Part shown: positions 62,552 through 64,000 of the stretch, in pieces
Numbering within the stretch: position 1 is the stretch's first letter
How the letters are laid out: every line of letters starts with the position of its first letter
Source: DASQFI01 sp035633215
GTDB lineage: Bacteria > Acidobacteriota > Vicinamibacteria > Vicinamibacterales > SCN-69-37
Assembly: GCA_035633215.1 (NCBI GenBank)
Contig: DASQFI010000049.1
Coordinates: 4,780-68,779, forward strand
Direction of reading: 5' to 3'
Length of the DNA: 64,000 bases
Made by a program: the position numbers and the translations under genes
The notes under the pieces: generated by a model
The model's input: the letters and a program-made list of their open reading frames with translations, nothing else
Databases searched by the model: none
Told to the model about the DNA's origin: nothing

Positions 62552-63658
62552 TCAGCGGAAGGCGCGGGACGCCAGCCGCCGGAACGTCTGGTGATGCCGG
62601 CCGGTCACGAACAGCCAGGTCAGCAGCTTGACCGACACCGGCGGAACGGCTGCGCTCGCGGCCGGCCCGGATGTGAGTCGTCGAAGTGTTTCAATCGGCG
62701 TGTCCCGCAAATCGTCCAGCACCGAGACCCTGTGCACGCACGAGACCGTGCAGTGCGGCGCGCACGATTTTTCGGAAGCATACTCACGGTCGAGATCCGC
62801 TGGTCCATATCGTTCCAACGGGATGCCAGGGTAGCCGCGTTGTTGCGAGCACCAATGCACCAATCCGTCCTCGCAGACATACAGGTAGCGCGCACCGGCC
62901 CGGCACTGCCACAGATTCGACTGGCCGGCAATCAGGTTCTTCTGGAACGTGTGGTCGTGCGCGTGCGAGTAGAACCCCCGGCCGAGGTTCGAGATCGCGG
63001 CATGAACGCGCTGCCGCTCAGGATCGAGCGGCACGATCTGGCCGGACGCGTCGTGAATCATGCCGACGGACGTCCCGAATCCCAGCTCGATCGCGCGCCT
63101 CGCGATGGCCAGCGCGTCGTCCGGCCGGCCGATGCCGTTGCCGACGACTGTGTTGATGTTCACGTCGAAGTGCGCCTGCGCGGCGAGCCATTCGAGCTTG
63201 CGGTCGAGGACCTTCAGGCTCTTCACCGACACGTCATCGGGCACGACGTTGTCGATGCTGATTTGCAGCCGATCCAGGCCGGCGCGATTGAGCCGCCGGA
63301 TGCGGTCGGGCGACAGCAGGTATCCGTTCGTCAGCAGGCCCGCCATCATGCCGCGCCGCCGGATCCTATTAATAAGGAGGTCGAGGTCGGGGTGGAGCAG
63401 GGGCTCGCCACCGGACACATCCAGCATCGACGTGCCGAAATCGGCCAGCCGGTCGATGCGCGACAGCATCTGGTCGGTTGGGACCGGCGCTGACGTCTTG
63501 TCGAACTCGTTGCAGTAGCTGCAGGACAGGTTGCAGCGGCGCATCGGAACGATCTGCGCGAGGATCGGGTGCTGGCGCGAGCCGATCGCTTTCGCGATCA
63601 CGCGGGCCATCCGGAAACGGCGCGTCACCGCGCCAGCGCGACGTCGGAGGGAGGTCAT
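62552..63658 (-). CDS. Radical SAM protein with SPASM-like C-terminus
   Basis: 368 residues. Fe-S motif CNLSCSYC (C42, C46, C49) and GGEPLLHPD as the SAM-binding loop, then an 8-stranded barrel. A C-terminal Cys set (WQCRAG, YVCEDG, HWCSQQ, SCAPHCTVSC) resembles the auxiliary clusters of SPASM enzymes, which often modify peptides. No precursor peptide is recognised nearby. First gene of the operon; the YjbQ gene starts seven bases after its stop. Confidence 0.9.
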   Translation of the reverse strand: MTSLRRRAGAVTRRFRMARVIAKAIGSRQHPILAQIVPMRRCNLSCSYCNEFDKTSAPVPTDQMLSRIDRLADFGTSMLDVSGGEPLLHPDLDLLINRIRRRGMMAGLLTNGYLLSPDRIRRLNRAGLDRLQISIDNVVPDDVSVKSLKVLDRKLEWLAAQAHFDVNINTVVGNGIGRPDDALAIARRAIELGFGTSVGMIHDASGQIVPLDPERQRVHAAISNLGRGFYSHAHDHTFQKNLIAGQSNLWQCRAGARYLYVCEDGLVHWCSQQRGYPGIPLERYGPADLDREYASEKSCAPHCTVSCVHRVSVLDDLRDTPIETLRRLTSGPAASAAVPPVSVKLLTWLFVTGRHHQTFRRLASRAFR

Positions 63659-63716
63659 GGGTGCGGTTCATCAAATGATAAACGGCGAGCCGGCGCCTCG
63701 GTTAATGACCTTCGGG

Positions 63717-63745
63717 TTGATTGCGGCCCGAACGTACTGTTAGGT
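63717..63745 (+). promoter_or_regulatory. Candidate promoter of the tRNA-Gln gene
   Basis: TTGATT (63717-63722) and TTAGGT (63740-63745) separated by 17 bases, ending 33 bases before the tRNA. A weak sigma-70-like match. Confidence 0.3.
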
Positions 63746-63778
63746 TTGTACGGTTCCGCCTGTCTCGATCTTTCCTGC

Positions 63779-63852
63779 TGGGAGGTCGTTCAACGGTAGG
63801 ACACGGCGCTCTGGACGCCGTTATCGGGGTTCGAATCCCTGCCTCCCAGCCA
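63779..63852 (+). tRNA. tRNA-Gln(CTG)
   Basis: 74 bases. Acceptor TGGGAGG pairs with CCTCCCA; G discriminator and encoded CCA. Anticodon stem CGGCG/CGCCG encloses loop CTCTGGA, anticodon CTG, decoding CAG. T arm GGGGTTCGAATCCCT is standard. Confidence 0.93.
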
Positions 63853-64000
63853 CTCAGTTCGAATCCGTCTCAAGGTCGAAAACCCCAATGTTTTCAGGCA
63901 TTTCCGCGAGAAGCGGGCCGAACGCCGTTGGGGCACGCCGACTTCTCAGCCCATTTCCAACAATCGCGTCAATTTGCCTTGAAAACAGACCGGTCGCAGG
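63853..64000. other. No gene seen at the right edge
   Basis: 148 bases downstream of the tRNA-Gln. I see no gene, terminator or att-like repeat of the tRNA 3' end here. Confidence 0.5.

Overview
The window is GC-rich, densely coded DNA that looks like an acidobacterium, most likely of the Vicinamibacteria type. The signs are four Hanks-type serine/threonine kinases (two with TolB-like propellers, one with a TolB-like/TPR half, one with a polytopic membrane half), many secreted metallopeptidases and amidohydrolases (M13, M14, M20, S9, DUF885), PQQ-type propellers, a remnant of the duplicated orphan FtsX permeases common in Acidobacteriota, and recurring REP-like palindromes. This assignment is inference from gene content; there is no rRNA in the window.

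Layout. 0-3.4 kb: a propeller protein and a GT-C-like membrane protein, divergent from a lipoprotein whose start overlaps. 3.35-4.15 kb: gene-free, with two related long palindromic elements. 4.2-9.2 kb: minus-strand run of secreted protein, two CNNM/CBS transport proteins and an M13 peptidase whose N-terminus is partly encoded by a repeat. 9.4-14 kb: mscL, an M14 carboxypeptidase, a haem-c fragment and kinase 1. 14-20.5 kb: serine hydrolase, P-loop kinase, PadR regulator, DUF3303, kinase 2 and small secreted proteins. 20.5-24.4 kb: minus-strand run of S9 peptidase, PHP protein and beta-lactamase-like hydrolase. 24.4-29.8 kb: a 97-bp hairpin, an amidohydrolase, a D-aminoacylase/M23 fusion and a secreted protein.

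29.8-35.4 kb is a zone of gene decay around a tRNA-Ser: an ankyrin-repeat gene with an in-frame TAG, an SGNH hydrolase that has run into it antisense, a permease remnant, a DUF3291 gene with its middle missing, and a membrane-protein gene split by a probable one-base deletion. Either this segment is degrading or it was badly sequenced.

35.4-42 kb: outer-membrane proteins, a second propeller paralogue, a TonB-dependent receptor, gltX and an AlkA-type glycosylase. 42-49 kb: kinase 3 (zinc ribbon, DFS instead of DFG, multi-pass C-terminus), a cytochrome c lipoprotein, a histidine-kinase-like protein with Glu where the phospho-accepting His should be, and a two-gene GMC dehydrogenase. 49-59 kb, minus strand: an M20 peptidase/ABC exporter operon and a DsbD/thioredoxin/kinase 4 operon stitched by ATGA overlaps. 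59-63.7 kb, minus strand: radical SAM, YjbQ, FAD oxidoreductase and DUF885. A tRNA-Gln closes the window.

No CRISPR array, prophage, transposase gene or defence system is visible. The most unusual items are the D-aminoacylase/M23 fusion, the palindromic elements, repeats translated in frame inside two exported or membrane proteins, the membrane kinase fusion, the His-less histidine kinase and the redox/kinase operon.
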